Source of the DNA: an uncultured Acidimicrobiales bacterium
Lineage (GTDB): Bacteria; Actinomycetota; Acidimicrobiia; Acidimicrobiales; UBA10347
Length of the DNA: 20,586 nt
Direction of reading: 5' to 3'
NCBI GenBank assembly: GCA_937942965.1
Contig: CALDGN010000147.1
Coordinates: forward strand, 1 to 20,586
Made by a program: the position numbers and the translations under genes. This document shows, in pieces, positions 20,417 to 20,586 of the stretch (position 1 is the first letter of the stretch; the number at the start of each line of letters is the position of its first letter). The notes beneath the pieces are model-generated. The model made no database searches. It had not been told where the DNA came from and worked only from the letters and a program-made list of their open reading frames with translations.

Positions 20417-20586
20417 ATGGTCGATTTTGGTGTGAACATGTTCCCGACGGACCTCGCGATCAGCCCCACGGAGCTGGCCGTCGAGACCGAATCCCGAGGC
20501 TTCGAATCGCTCTGGTTTCCTGAGCACAGCCACATCCCAACGAGTCGTGAAACACCGTGGGGGTTGAACCCCAAAGCGCCGCCGCT
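20417..20586 (+). CDS. LLM-class (probably F420-dependent) oxidoreductase, N-terminal part only
   Basis: An open frame from ATG 20417 runs off the right edge with 56 complete codons. The start MVDFGVNMFPTD, then ELAVETESRGFESLWFPEHSHIP, matches the first beta-alpha-beta units of luciferase-like monooxygenase proteins. The form of the segment SLWFPEHSHIP, with a following TPWG, recalls the actinobacterial F420-dependent subgroup. That cofactor assignment is by resemblance only, since the rest of the protein is missing. Confidence 0.85.
   Translation, partial: MVDFGVNMFPTDLAISPTELAVETESRGFESLWFPEHSHIPTSRETPWGLNPKAPP

Overview
The window is about 20.6 kb of GC-rich, gene-dense DNA. It most resembles a chromosomal segment of an actinobacterium, and I would guess Acidimicrobiia (Ilumatobacter-like). 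That placement is an inference from three things: overall base and codon character, many GTG starts and probable leaderless genes, and the protein families present (DUF5522, F420/LLM-type oxidoreductase, HisI-like protein, actinobacterial-style lytic transglycosylase). I see no tRNA, rRNA, CRISPR array, insertion sequence, phage gene or integrase. No gap between genes exceeds about 170 bases, so this reads as ordinary core or housekeeping chromosome rather than an island.

Layout, left to right. (1) The end of an unidentified gene, then a GNAT acetyltransferase, convergent with a gene for an RGG-box-like protein; each of these two has its own hairpin in the shared gap. (2) A rightward block starts at about 2.07 kb: an L,D-transpeptidase; then a probable operon of a HisI-family protein, an M50B-like membrane metalloprotease, a two-half VOC/glyoxalase protein and a nitroreductase; then an M23-like lipoprotein. 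(3) Two leftward units follow. An alpha/beta hydrolase (6.6-7.5 kb) lies beyond a tightly overlapped operon read from 12.65 down to 7.55 kb. That operon encodes a complete 2-oxoacid dehydrogenase complex (E1alpha, E1beta, E2, E3) with a small cysteine-cluster DUF5522 protein as its last gene. (4) A second alpha/beta hydrolase is transcribed divergently from E1alpha across only 46 bases. (5) A leftward GGDEF-EAL membrane protein is followed by a CbxX/CfxQ-type AAA+ ATPase. (6) A rightward SDR oxidoreductase and a secreted lytic transglycosylase come next, convergent with a homocysteine S-methyltransferase. (7) The start of an F420/LLM-type oxidoreductase runs off the right edge.

Two themes cut across the window. 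First, many starts lie 6-9 bases after a TANNNT -10 hexamer and have no Shine-Dalgarno sequence, which is the signature of leaderless mRNAs; genes with a good Shine-Dalgarno (GNAT, SDR, first alpha/beta hydrolase) lack this close spacing. Second, three peptidoglycan-directed exported enzymes (L,D-transpeptidase, M23-like lipoprotein, lytic transglycosylase) all carry Pro/Thr-rich linkers. In the transglycosylase the linker, together with a charged helix, sits inside the catalytic domain.

I do not see a clearly new multi-gene defence or mobile system. The best leads are the interrupted transglycosylase domain, the RGG-rich protein, the coupling of DUF5522 to a lipoate-dependent dehydrogenase operon, the reciprocally overlapping divergent promoters at 12.65-12.69 kb, and the HisI-family protein with a changed metal-site motif.
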